From NCBI GenBank assembly GCA_934169775.1, contig CAKPOI010000024.1, positions 1 to 24,744 on the forward strand: a DNA stretch of 24,744 nt. Direction: 5' to 3'. Of the stretch, positions 1 to 8,248 are shown in pieces. A program made the translations under genes and the position numbers. The notes beneath the pieces were generated by a model, which was not told the DNA's origin, did not search any database, and worked only from the letters and a program-made list of their open reading frames with translations. Origin of the DNA: an uncultured Clostridia bacterium. GTDB taxonomy: Bacteria; Bacillota; Clostridia; TANB77; CAG-508. Numbering within the stretch: position 1 is the stretch's first letter; every line of letters begins with the position of its first letter.

Positions 1-25
1 TTTGGAAAAGTTTTTATTTCGTCAA

Positions 26-56
26 TATAAATATTTTATCATATACAAAGCTTTTA
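26..56. repeat. 31-nt near-repeat, left copy
   Basis: Positions 26-44 are identical over 19 nt to 24714-24732. The next 12 nt also agree except at about three positions, with both copies ending in GCTTTTA. Weaker similarity continues leftward. The right copy lies about 240 nt upstream of a prepilin-like gene read leftward, so this copy may be the upstream region of a paralogue beyond the left edge. That is inference. It is too short and imperfect to be a circular-contig overlap. Confidence 0.55.
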
Positions 57-126
57 TAGAACAAACTAAAAGTACACTTTTACTTACTTTCTGTAATATT
101 TTTGTTGTCTTTATTTGCAATTTTCG

Positions 127-155
127 TTGATTTTTTTCTTAATTACATATATAAT
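127..155 (+). promoter_or_regulatory. Probable SigA promoter of murI
   Basis: TTGATT at 127-132 and TATAAT at 150-155 are separated by 17 nt. A start near 162 would give a leader of about 118 nt before the racemase. I see no recognisable riboswitch in that leader. The rest of 1-279 is A+T-rich, without a supportable gene. Confidence 0.5.
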
Positions 156-279
156 ATTTTTGCTATAAGCTTTTTTGTGCAACATATTTAAAATGAAAGT
201 CGTTCTAATTTTAAATAGAATAAATATTTTAATTTATATGTGTGTTAAGGCGAAGTGAGAAAGGAATGAACTTTATATT

Positions 280-1062
280 ATGAATAGTGGAGAGAGTATT
301 GGTATTTTTGACTCAGGAATAGGTGGAGTAACAGTATTGAGTGAAATTATTAAATTGTTACCAAATGAAAATTATATATATTATAGTGATTCAAAAAATA
401 ATCCATATGGTGATAAAAAAGATTCAGAAATTATTGAATTTTCTGACAAAATTGTTAATACTTTTATTGATAAAAAATGTAAGGCTATAGTTATTGCTTG
501 CAACACTGCTAGTGCGAAAGCAGCAAAATTTTTAAGAAAAAACCATCCTGAAATTCCAATAATAGCAATTGAGCCTGCATATAAGATGGTTCATGATTTT
601 GCTTATGATGAGGTAACTCTTGTTATGGCAACAAAGGCTACTCTTGGAAGTGAAAAATTTCATAAATTGTATGATAAGTATAATAATCATAAGACATATT
701 TGTTAGCTTGTTCTGGTTTGGCTAATATTATTGAAGAAGGAAATCAGGAAAAAATTGAATTATATTTAAAAAATAATTTATCTAAATATGTTGGAAAAGT
801 TCATAATGTAGTTTTGGGTTGTACTCATTATCCTTTAATAAAAAATGAAATTAAAACTGTGTTGGGAGATATTAATTTTTTTGATGGCTCTGCTAGTTTA
901 GCTAAACATTTGAAAGATGTTCTTGAAGAAAAAAATTTAATAAGTACTTCTAAGGTTACAGGTACAATTAGTTTTATAGATTCTAGTAATTCGAAATATA
1001 AGGAAGATAGATTTTTTAAGATTTTAGATTTAAATGTTTCTAAAGTTTTATCTAAAATTTAA
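280..1062 (+). CDS. murI: Glutamate racemase
   Basis: Cofactor-independent interconversion of L- and D-glutamate, supplying D-Glu for the peptidoglycan stem peptide in the cytoplasm. The N-terminus carries the family motif GIFDSGIGG (residues 8-16) with Asp11 and Ser12. The two catalytic cysteines are Cys74 in ACNTAS and Cys181 in LGCTHYP, with His183 following. The length of 260 aa is normal for MurI. The ATG is preceded by AAAGGA in gaaaggaatg at about 12 nt, a slightly long spacing. The gene is followed by a strong bidirectional terminator, so it appears monocistronic. It is one of the few rightward genes here and shows T-ending codon preference. Identity is very secure. Confidence 0.96.
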   Translation: MNSGESIGIFDSGIGGVTVLSEIIKLLPNENYIYYSDSKNNPYGDKKDSEIIEFSDKIVNTFIDKKCKAIVIACNTASAKAAKFLRKNHPEIPIIAIEPAYKMVHDFAYDEVTLVMATKATLGSEKFHKLYDKYNNHKTYLLACSGLANIIEEGNQEKIELYLKNNLSKYVGKVHNVVLGCTHYPLIKNEIKTVLGDINFFDGSASLAKHLKDVLEEKNLISTSKVTGTISFIDSSNSKYKEDRFFKILDLNVSKVLSKI

Positions 1063-1126
1063 ATTTTTATGAATTGATCAATAATTTTTCATATTAAATT
1101 GTTTAAGTTATAAAATAAAGTATAAG

Positions 1127-1158
1127 AAAAAGCTAAAATATGAGTTTTTAGCTTTTTT
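1127..1158. terminator. Bidirectional intrinsic terminator between murI and udg
   Basis: AAAAAGCTAAAA (1127-1138) pairs with TTTTTAGCTTTTTT (1145-1158) around a 6-nt loop. It has A and T tracts on both sides, so it can end murI (+) and the leftward udg transcript (-). Confidence 0.8.
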
Positions 1159-1199
1159 ATATTTCTTTATATTTATATTTCTTTATATCTTTATATTTT
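1158..1199. repeat. A+T-only low-complexity tandem tract
   Basis: Imperfect reiteration of TATATTTCTTTA-like units between the murI/udg terminator and the udg stop codon. It directly abuts the 42-nt duplicated segment at 1200-1241, so it may mark a rearrangement scar. Confidence 0.5.
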
Positions 1200-1771
1200 T
1201 ATTGTTCTATTGTGCTTTCATATCCTGCTAATTTTTCTGTTACTAACATTAGGTCTTTAATAAAATCAATTTTTTTATTTTCATCACGTAGTAGTGCTGC
1301 TGGATGCCATGTAGACATATATAAGATGCCTTTTTTTTCAATCCATTTTCCTCTTGAAGCAGTAATTCCATGTTCTTTACCTAAGATGTTTTTTAGTGCT
1401 ACACTGCCTAAAAGTACTATTATTTTTGGCTTTACTAATATTACTTGGTTACGTAAATAATCTAAACAAGCATTAGCTTCATCATCTTCTGGGTTTCTGT
1501 TTTGTGGTGGCCTACATTTTACTATGTTGGCAATATATACATCTTCTCTATTTATTCCAACCATTTTGAATGCCATATTCATTAATTTTCCGGCTCTTCC
1601 TACAAATGGCTCTCCTAATCTATCTTCATCTGCTCCAGGTCCTTCTCCTATAAACATTATGGTTGCATTTTTGTTTCCTACCCCAAATACAATGTTTTGT
1701 CTGGTTTTGCACAATTTGCATTTTTGGCAATTTTTTATTGAGTTTTCTAGTTCTTCCCAGGTTTGATACAT
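1199..1771 (-). CDS. Family 4 uracil-DNA glycosylase (4Fe-4S)
   Basis: Removes uracil from DNA as the first step of base excision repair. The 4Fe-4S ligands are visible as Cys15, Cys18, Cys86 (IVKCRPP) and Cys102 (NACLDY). The uracil-binding loop is GEGPG (42-46) followed by ED and PFVGRAG, and the C-terminal catalytic-loop motif is HPAALLR from His156. The start is supported by AGAAAGGA about 10 nt upstream. Length is 190 aa, ordinary for the family. The oddity is the tail: family members normally end near residue 181 (about EKL). The last residues, AGYESTIEQ, match residues 63-71 of the prepilin-like protein at 23216-24475 and are encoded by an almost identical 42-nt stretch. This looks like a fusion scar. 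It is the last gene of the leftward ogg-addB-pgeF-udg run. Confidence 0.93.
   Translation of the reverse strand: MYQTWEELENSIKNCQKCKLCKTRQNIVFGVGNKNATIMFIGEGPGADEDRLGEPFVGRAGKLMNMAFKMVGINREDVYIANIVKCRPPQNRNPEDDEANACLDYLRNQVILVKPKIIVLLGSVALKNILGKEHGITASRGKWIEKKGILYMSTWHPAALLRDENKKIDFIKDLMLVTEKLAGYESTIEQ
1200..1241. repeat. 42-nt duplication shared with the prepilin-like gene
   Basis: Positions 1200-1241 match 24261-24302 with one mismatch by hand alignment. Here they encode the extreme C-terminus of the uracil-DNA glycosylase. In the other copy they encode residues 58-71 of the prepilin-like protein, in the same strand and reading frame. Flanking sequences are unrelated on the downstream side. 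Confidence 0.85.
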
Positions 1772-1917
1772 TTGAAATTCCGTTCCTTTCTATTTCTAAT
1801 TTTTGTATGAAAATTTTATGAGTTTTCGGACTTTAGAATATCCTAAATATTTGTTTATGTTATTAATGCTTTTTTTATATGATTTTTTTAAAGCTTTTTA
1901 TTCATCTCTTATTGCTT

Positions 1918-2773
1918 TTATTTTAGGGCAATTATTGCAGTTTCCAATCCGAAGTTTTCTTTTTCTACTCTATATGAATGTAGTTTATCTGAATTGCAAA
2001 CAGTACAAATTTTGCTGTCTACTATATTTTCTGGTTTTAGTCCTTCTTTTATTAGCATTATTTTATTTAGTTCTATTGTGTCTATATTCCATTTTTCATC
2101 TGTACCTTCTTTACATGGTTGCTTTTCTATTATCTTGCTTATGTCTGTTATGTTTTTGAATTCTTCTTCAAATAAATCTTTTACATCTTGTCTAACTTCA
2201 AAGTGACATTTTCTGATGCTTGGACACATGCAGCATATTAAATTTTCTGGTTTTATGCCTAATTCTGTTTTCATTTTTTCTACAGTTTTTCTTGATATTT
2301 GCCTATATGTGCCTTTCCAGCCTGAGTGGATATTTGCTATGGTTTTTGTTTCTGGATCAAAAAACATTAGTAAAATGCAATCTGCACTTGTTGTTGATAA
2401 TACTATGTTTTTCTTTTGAGTTATTAGTCCATCTGTTTTTAAATATTTTTCTACATATATATCTGGTTCTGTTTTTAGTACTTTTCCTGTTACAATTTGA
2501 ACTTTATCTAGATGTGATTGCATTGGTTTTACTACATTATTTTTTTCTAGTCCTAAACTTTTGCATAAATTTGTGTAGTCTTTTAACATTTCTTCTTGGT
2601 TACATATTTCTTTTTGACCGTTTTTTATTTGTTTTTACACTTCTGAAATTTACATCTTTTCCTATAGAAAATGCATGAGTAATAACATTATTGTATTGTA
2701 ATAATTTTTTAAATTGTATGTATTCTGTATTTCCATTTTTTACATGTATTATGTTTTCATTAGATAGTTCCAC
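1918..2773 (-). pseudogene. pgeF: PgeF/YfiH (LACC1-like) purine nucleoside phosphorylase family, frameshifted
   Basis: Members of this family (DUF152, 'multicopper polyphenol oxidoreductase/laccase' in older databases) bind Zn and act on purine nucleosides. The large fragment (1918-2589) has the family motifs TSADCILL, NIHSGWKGT and CCMCPSIRKCHFEV. The N-terminal part of the family fold is missing from it but is encoded in the next frame. A GTG at 2773, six bases after GAGG and 11 nt after the addB stop, opens a frame including ITHAFSIGKDVNF. The frames join if one base is removed from the six-T run at 2621-2626 (A6 in the mRNA), giving an intact protein of about 284 aa. So the gene carries a +1 homopolymer indel, from a real mutation, transcriptional slippage or a sequencing error. 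It sits tightly behind addB, so it is cotranscribed with it. Confidence 0.8.
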
Positions 2774-2784
2774 TTTGCACCTCT

Positions 2785-5700
2785 TTATCTCATTTTTCTT
2801 ATTATATCATCTTTGCTTAGATTTTCAATATACTCATATTTATTTTTATTGTTTCTTGCATCAAATCCACAAATTGCATGATATTCACAATATCTGCATG
2901 GTGTTTTTCCTTTGTAATTTGTTGGTTTTAAGTCAATTTTTCCTTGTAGTATTTCTTTTCCTATTTCTTTTATTATTTTTCCTATATATTTTTGTAATAC
3001 CTCAAATTCTTCTTGTTCAACTCCATTTGTGTCTCTTTTATTAATTGCTCCTTTTCCACTTATTCCTGCTGGAATTATTTTTGATGTTGTTCCTTCTTTT
3101 AGATTATTGTCTTGCATTTTCATTACTTCTATATCGGCTAGTATTAGGCCTTTCATTTTGAATTGTTTTCTTATTTCTTCTTCTATTGCTTCTTCTGTTT
3201 TTACTTTAGGATTTACATTTTTCTCTATTAAGTTAAAATACAAAATCCCTGCTGGCATCAAGTCTTTTTCTTCGCATATTGCGTCTAAATATGTTAATAA
3301 TTGTATTGATATTCCGGCATATACTTCATTTAAGTCAACATTTCTTGCAGAAGATTTATAATCTATTATTCTTAAATAGTTTCCGTCTGATGTTCTGGCA
3401 ATATCTACTCTGTCTATTTTACCCCTAATTTCTATTTTTTTACCATTTTCTAAAGTTATTTCTATTGGTTTATATTCTTTTCCATTGTCAAATTCTACTT
3501 CTGTTCCTTCTACATTAAAATCACTGTATACTAAGCTTTCTACAATATATTTTAATGCCTTTGTTACCATTTTTTCTAGTCTTTGTATTAGAATTTTGTA
3601 TTTTACTGTTGCTGTAAATTTGTATTTTCCATAATCTAGTTTTGTTTCTACTATCTGATTTACAATTTTTCTTATTTTTTCTTCTTCTCCTAATAGTTCT
3701 GGTAATTGTATATTTTCCTCTTTAACTTGATTGAAAAATAAATCTATTATTTCATGCATAAATGACCCTGTATCAAAATTTTGAATCTTTAGTTCTTCCT
3801 TTTGTTTAAGATTTAATCCATATTTTAGGAAATATGAAAATGGACATTTTTTATATGTTTCTAATTTTGATACACTTGTTCTTAATACATTTCCATATAA
3901 TTTTTCTATTGTTGTTGTTTCTATATTTTGTGGTATATTTGTGTATTTTAATCCTTGTAAATCTTTTTCTAGTTTGTTTTTCCAGCTTGCTTCATTTTCG
4001 AAATATCTATATGTTTCTTTCCATTCTGTTTCTAGCTCTTTTTCTTGTATTTTAGCTAATTTTTCTATTAGTGCTTCATATGTTGCTTTTTGATTTGTAA
4101 TTTCATATTTTTGTGTTATTACATCACTTGTTTCTTTTAATTTTGGAAACATTTTTTTGATTTTTGTTATATAAATTGATGGCCTTAATGCTCCTCCTTC
4201 TGTATCTGCTGAGCTGTATGATAAATGTAGTTCTCTTTCTGCTGTTGTAAATGCTTTATATATATTAAAATTATCATCATATAGATTTTCTAGAGTTCCT
4301 TTTGCTAATTCTATTCCTTGTTCTTTTAGGTATTTTCTGTCTTCATCTCCTAAAAATCCTTCACTTTTGTTTATGCTTGGATATATTCCATCATTTAAGC
4401 CTATAATAAAAATTGTATCTACTTTGTGGCTTCGCGATCTGTCTACATCTCCCATTATTACTTGATCTTGTGTTCCTGGTATTTTTCCTAGACTGCTAGC
4501 TTTTAATCCCTGTTTTAATATATTGGCATATTGGTTTATTGTTATATTTTCGTCTTTAAATATTTTTACTATTTCGTCTAATACATTTATTAGAATTTCA
4601 TAGCTTTCTTTGTATTCTTGTACTAAGTCTTCTCTATTTTTTTGTTTTAGCTCTTGCATTTTTAAAGATATTTTTTCTTCTATTTTTTGTTCTTCTAAAA
4701 ATTCATATATTGCTAATGTTATTGCTTTTGCTGTTTTTTCTTTTCTGATTTTCTGCCTTAATTTTTCTATTGGTTCTATTATCTTTTTTCTTAATTTGTT
4801 ATAGTATTCTATTTCTTGTTTGTTGTCTTCTAGTTCATATACAAAATCTTTCTTAAATTTATTTTGTTTTATTCCCCATTTAGTACAATAGTTTTCTAAT
4901 TTGAAAATGTCTTCTTGTTCAATATCTAAAAATCCCATTTTTGCGTATTGAAATACACTTTCTTTACTATAATTTTTTTGTAATATTTCAAATATTGATA
5001 ATACATATTGTATTATTATGTTTTGGCTTAATTCTCTTTTTTCATCTATAAATATTGGTATATCATATTTCTCAAATATTACTTTTGCTAAGTTTGAGTA
5101 GTTTTGTATATTTTTTGTTATTATTGCTATGTCATTATATCTTTTATTTTTTTCTTTTACTAATTTTGTAATTTCTTTTGCTATATATTCTATTTCTGTA
5201 TATTGATTTTTAGCTAAAAACATTGATAAATTTTCCACTTTTTGTTCATATTTTGTGGATTGTGTTTTAAACAAATGACCTTCTATGTACTTTAATTCAG
5301 GTGTTTTAAATCTTTTTATTTCTGCTAATTTTATTGGTTTTTCTTGTTTTAATTCATTTTGTTCTACTATTTCTTGTAGTTTTTTTATGGTTATTTTGTT
5401 TGCATAAAAAATATCTGTATCTGGATTTAATGTTTGTCCTAAATCGTCCACTGTTATTGTTATATTTACTTGTTTTGCGTATTTTATTAATTCTTTTATA
5501 ACTTGATATTCTGAATATGTAAATCCTGCAAATTCGTCTATATATATAATACTGTTTTTCAACCATTCTATTTTTTCTATGTTTTGTGCAAGTATTGTTA
5601 GTTCATCTGCTTCGTCTATATATGATTGTTTTATTTGTTCATCATATTGTTCATATATTATGCTTATATCTTGTAATTTTGTTTTTAAATAGATATTTTC

Positions 5701-6120
5701 TGTTTTTTCTATTTGTTCTTTTAGTTTTTCTACTGTTACTCCATGTTTTTTTAGTTCGGTGATACTTGATATTGCTAAATCTATGTTTTCTTCTGATTTT
5801 GATAAATATTTTAATTCTTTTTTTTGTGTTGTTAATATGTGACTAATCAACATTGCTTTTCCACATTTTGTCATCCTGTCATCTTTAATTCCTATTTCTT
5901 TTATAACTCTTTTTGCTAATCTGCTTAAATGTATTACTTCTGCTTGTAATACTGCTTCTGTTTTTACTGCTTCCATTAATTTTTTTTCAGCTGTAAATGA
6001 AAATTGCTCTGGTGTTATTAAAAATATTTTTTCGTTTTTTTCTATTTCTTTAGCTATTTCTTGATAACAGTATTCACTTTTTCCGCTTCCCGCTCTTCCA
6101 TATATTATTCTTAGTCCCAC
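2785..6120 (-). CDS. addB: AddAB helicase-nuclease subunit B
   Basis: AddB partners AddA to process double-strand breaks for RecA-mediated recombination. It contributes Chi recognition, an inactivated helicase fold and one RecB-family nuclease domain. The Walker A GRAGSGKS is at residues 8-15. The nuclease core is seen as GKIDRVD and IIDYKSS in the last quarter. The iron-sulfur cluster ligands are one Cys in YKKCPFSYF and three near the end at 1075, 1078 and 1084 (CRYC..AIC), matching the family spacing. Length is 1111 aa, slightly short of typical Bacillus AddB. It starts with GTG behind AAGGAG. The addA gene that usually follows addB is not here; the next gene is pgeF. It lies 67 nt downstream of the Ogg glycosylase with no terminator seen, suggesting one repair transcript. 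Confidence 0.95.
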   Translation of the reverse strand: MGLRIIYGRAGSGKSEYCYQEIAKEIEKNEKIFLITPEQFSFTAEKKLMEAVKTEAVLQAEVIHLSRLAKRVIKEIGIKDDRMTKCGKAMLISHILTTQKKELKYLSKSEENIDLAISSITELKKHGVTVEKLKEQIEKTENIYLKTKLQDISIIYEQYDEQIKQSYIDEADELTILAQNIEKIEWLKNSIIYIDEFAGFTYSEYQVIKELIKYAKQVNITITVDDLGQTLNPDTDIFYANKITIKKLQEIVEQNELKQEKPIKLAEIKRFKTPELKYIEGHLFKTQSTKYEQKVENLSMFLAKNQYTEIEYIAKEITKLVKEKNKRYNDIAIITKNIQNYSNLAKVIFEKYDIPIFIDEKRELSQNIIIQYVLSIFEILQKNYSKESVFQYAKMGFLDIEQEDIFKLENYCTKWGIKQNKFKKDFVYELEDNKQEIEYYNKLRKKIIEPIEKLRQKIRKEKTAKAITLAIYEFLEEQKIEEKISLKMQELKQKNREDLVQEYKESYEILINVLDEIVKIFKDENITINQYANILKQGLKASSLGKIPGTQDQVIMGDVDRSRSHKVDTIFIIGLNDGIYPSINKSEGFLGDEDRKYLKEQGIELAKGTLENLYDDNFNIYKAFTTAERELHLSYSSADTEGGALRPSIYITKIKKMFPKLKETSDVITQKYEITNQKATYEALIEKLAKIQEKELETEWKETYRYFENEASWKNKLEKDLQGLKYTNIPQNIETTTIEKLYGNVLRTSVSKLETYKKCPFSYFLKYGLNLKQKEELKIQNFDTGSFMHEIIDLFFNQVKEENIQLPELLGEEEKIRKIVNQIVETKLDYGKYKFTATVKYKILIQRLEKMVTKALKYIVESLVYSDFNVEGTEVEFDNGKEYKPIEITLENGKKIEIRGKIDRVDIARTSDGNYLRIIDYKSSARNVDLNEVYAGISIQLLTYLDAICEEKDLMPAGILYFNLIEKNVNPKVKTEEAIEEEIRKQFKMKGLILADIEVMKMQDNNLKEGTTSKIIPAGISGKGAINKRDTNGVEQEEFEVLQKYIGKIIKEIGKEILQGKIDLKPTNYKGKTPCRYCEYHAICGFDARNNKNKYEYIENLSKDDIIRKMR

Positions 6121-6187
6121 TTTTTTTCTCCTTTTTATATTGGTATTTTGAAATTTTTTTATTTGAGTTGCAAATTTAATACTTTCT

Positions 6188-7057
6188 TTATTCCTGTAAT
6201 TCTCTCCTCCAATAAAATAAGTATTGTTGTGCTAAACCTGCTAAATCTCCAAATTTTTCGTGTGCTACTTTTTCTATTTGTTTTTTATTTACTTTGTTTT
6301 CGTCTCCATGTATGTATAATTCATTCATTACTCTATTAACCCATACATCTATTGGAAATACTTCAAATCTTTTTAATGTTGAAAATAATAAAATACAGTC
6401 TGCTACTTTTGGTCCTACTCCAGATAAACTTAAAAGTTCTTCTCTTACTTCTTGTGTATTTGGATTTTGTTCTAATTTTTTTAAATCTACCTTTCCTTCT
6501 AGTATTGTATGTGTTGTTTCATATAGTCTGATATCTCTAAATCCTAGGCCTAATTCTCTGTATTTTTCCACACTTACATTTTTTAATTCTTCTGGTGTTG
6601 GAAATGTATAATATTTTTTGTTTTCAAATATTATTTCTTTTCCAAATTTTTCTGATAGTCTTTGGATTATTTTTTGGATTCTTGGTATATTGTTGTTTGC
6701 TGATATTATAAATGATATTATTGTTTCCCATAAATTTTGATTTAATATTCGTATTCCTTGACCATATTTTATGCTTTTTTCCATATTTTCGTCTATCTTA
6801 GATAATTTGTTTTGTATTTCTTTATAGTCTCTTTTTAAATCAAAGTATTCTATTACTAATTTTTCTAAATTATCTTTTCCTTTTGATTCTAAAATATAAT
6901 TTTTTCCGTCTTGTTTTATTTTTATTACATTTTCTCCTACTACTCCTGTGTATCCATTTTCTTCATTTTCTTTCCATCTGAAGCATTGTCCACATGTGAA
7001 TATGTCTTTTAAATTAAAACATTCTGGTTCTTTTAGTATATATTTTTGTTCTTGCAT
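6188..7057 (-). CDS. ogg: Ogg1-type 8-oxoguanine DNA glycosylase/lyase
   Basis: Bifunctional base-excision repair enzyme removing oxidised guanine. The N-terminal OGG_N-like region holds TCGQCFRW (21-28). A helix-hairpin-helix-GPD core follows. The hairpin LSGVGPKVADC (211-221) carries the catalytic lysine Lys217, and PIDVWVNRV carries the conserved Asp237. Length of 289 aa fits bacterial Ogg1-like enzymes. The ATG has AAGGGAAGAG upstream. A SigA-like promoter at 7096-7124 lies directly upstream, making this the first gene of the leftward ogg-addB-pgeF-udg group. Assignment to the Ogg family rather than AlkA or MutY rests on the N-terminal domain and the Lys/Asp pair, with no Fe-S cysteines at the C-terminus. 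Confidence 0.93.
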   Translation of the reverse strand: MQEQKYILKEPECFNLKDIFTCGQCFRWKENEENGYTGVVGENVIKIKQDGKNYILESKGKDNLEKLVIEYFDLKRDYKEIQNKLSKIDENMEKSIKYGQGIRILNQNLWETIISFIISANNNIPRIQKIIQRLSEKFGKEIIFENKKYYTFPTPEELKNVSVEKYRELGLGFRDIRLYETTHTILEGKVDLKKLEQNPNTQEVREELLSLSGVGPKVADCILLFSTLKRFEVFPIDVWVNRVMNELYIHGDENKVNKKQIEKVAHEKFGDLAGLAQQYLFYWRRELQE

Positions 7058-7095
7058 TTTTTATCTCTTCCCTTTTTATTTTATTTAACATTTTT

Positions 7096-7124
7096 AGTAT
7101 AACATATAAATTATTACAAATCAA
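7096..7124 (-). promoter_or_regulatory. Probable SigA promoter of the ogg-addB-pgeF-udg group
   Basis: On the minus strand TTGATT (7124-7119) and TATACT (7101-7096) are separated by 17 nt, with a TG two bases before the -10 (extended -10). It lies between the yitT stop and the ogg start. Confidence 0.6.
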
Positions 7125-7127
7125 TAT

Positions 7128-8015
7128 TTATAGAACAAACTTTCGTTTTTTTAGTGTCCGTTTTTGTTCTTTGAATCCTTTACCAAATACTTCTCTTGCA
7201 TTAGTAATAACTATAAAACTATTATTATCTATGTTCATAGCAATATCTTTAACTCTTGCTACATCTCCTCTAGATGCTGCACAAATTAGTATAAGTTTAT
7301 TTTCTCCAGTGTACATTCCTTTTCCAAAAAGTCCTGTTGTTCCTCTTTTTATTTTTTCTCCTATTTCTTCTGCTATTTGCTCGTTTCTGTTGGAAATTAT
7401 GATTAATAATTTTGTAAAATATATTCCTTCAAAAACTATGTCTATAATTTTTCCCATTAAATATATGCTTATTGCTGAATATAATCCTATTTCTATTTCT
7501 TTGAAAAATATTACATTTAATGCTACTATAACTGTATCTATTATGATAATTATGTTACTCATTCTTAAGCTTGGTTTATAACTTCTTGCTATAAAGCTTA
7601 TTAAATCTGATCCTCCTGTTGAACTGTTACTTTTTAGTATTACTGCTGTTCCTAGTCCTATTATTATTCCTCCATATATGCATGCTAAAAATCTGTCTGT
7701 TGTTAATGGTGTTATTTTGTCAAATAAGTCTATAAAAATTGAAAAACTTACTGTTCCTAATAATGATTTTACAAAAAAGCTTTTTCCTAGTCTGTGTCCT
7801 GCTAATAAAAATATTGGTATGTTACATGCAAGTACTGTTGTTCCCATTGGGATTTTTAATAAATAATATAGTATTGTTGCTATTCCTGCAAATCCTCCTG
7901 ATGATAATTGGTTTGGTAATAAAAACAGAGAGGTCCCTATTGCCATTATCATTGCTCCTAATAATGTTCCAACCCCCTCTTTAATTAATATTTTTATTTT
8001 TTCTTTCTTTTTCAT
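7128..8015 (-). CDS. YitT family membrane protein (DUF161 + DUF2179)
   Basis: Integral membrane protein of unknown transport function. The N-terminal two thirds contain about six hydrophobic segments. Family features include FLLPNQLSSGGFAG near residue 31 and the STGGSD motif near residue 132. The C-terminal ~90 residues form the soluble DUF2179 domain, with ITNAREVFGKGF near the end. Length of 295 aa is typical. The ATG has GGTGAT just upstream. Its stop is immediately followed by the ogg promoter, so it is probably not the driver of the repair genes. Members of this family are numerous in Firmicutes and the substrate is not known. Confidence 0.9.
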   Translation of the reverse strand: MKKKEKIKILIKEGVGTLLGAMIMAIGTSLFLLPNQLSSGGFAGIATILYYLLKIPMGTTVLACNIPIFLLAGHRLGKSFFVKSLLGTVSFSIFIDLFDKITPLTTDRFLACIYGGIIIGLGTAVILKSNSSTGGSDLISFIARSYKPSLRMSNIIIIIDTVIVALNVIFFKEIEIGLYSAISIYLMGKIIDIVFEGIYFTKLLIIISNRNEQIAEEIGEKIKRGTTGLFGKGMYTGENKLILICAASRGDVARVKDIAMNIDNNSFIVITNAREVFGKGFKEQKRTLKKRKFVL

Positions 8016-8067
8016 AAAATCACCATTTTTATTATTTCCTTTTTTGGTAATTTTATACTAAAGAGCT

Positions 8068-8248
8068 AGTGTTTTTGGGGACGGAGCCAAAAAGCACTAA
8101 AGACAAATCTATTAAAATAATAAATGTTATATGGTTTAATAATTTTTTGGGTTCAATACACAAACTAAAAATTATTTTACCATATAACATTTATTATTTT
8201 TAAATAGCATGTAAGAGTGATGTTTTTTGAGTCCGTCCCCAAAAGCAT
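8068..8248. repeat. REP-like inverted pair around a long hairpin (BIME/MITE-like unit)
   Basis: Two ~30-nt units with the core GGGGACGGA occur in opposite orientation at 8068-8098 and 8218-8248. Between them, 8114-8148 and 8166-8200 form an inverted repeat with 22 perfectly paired outer bases (8114-8135 with 8179-8200), then about 10 more inner pairs after two mismatches. The right unit runs up to the stop codon of the radical SAM gene. The core also occurs three times at 19427-19498. The layout resembles paired REP elements mobilised by a RAYT-type (TnpA-REP) transposase; no such gene is in the window. It may also act as a terminator for the radical SAM transcript. Confidence 0.75.

Noticed and set aside
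2617..2640. Programmed -1 frameshift in pgeF at an A AAA AAC-like heptamer
   Set aside because: The downstream frame requires a +1 shift (loss of one base); a -1 slip leads into the wrong frame.
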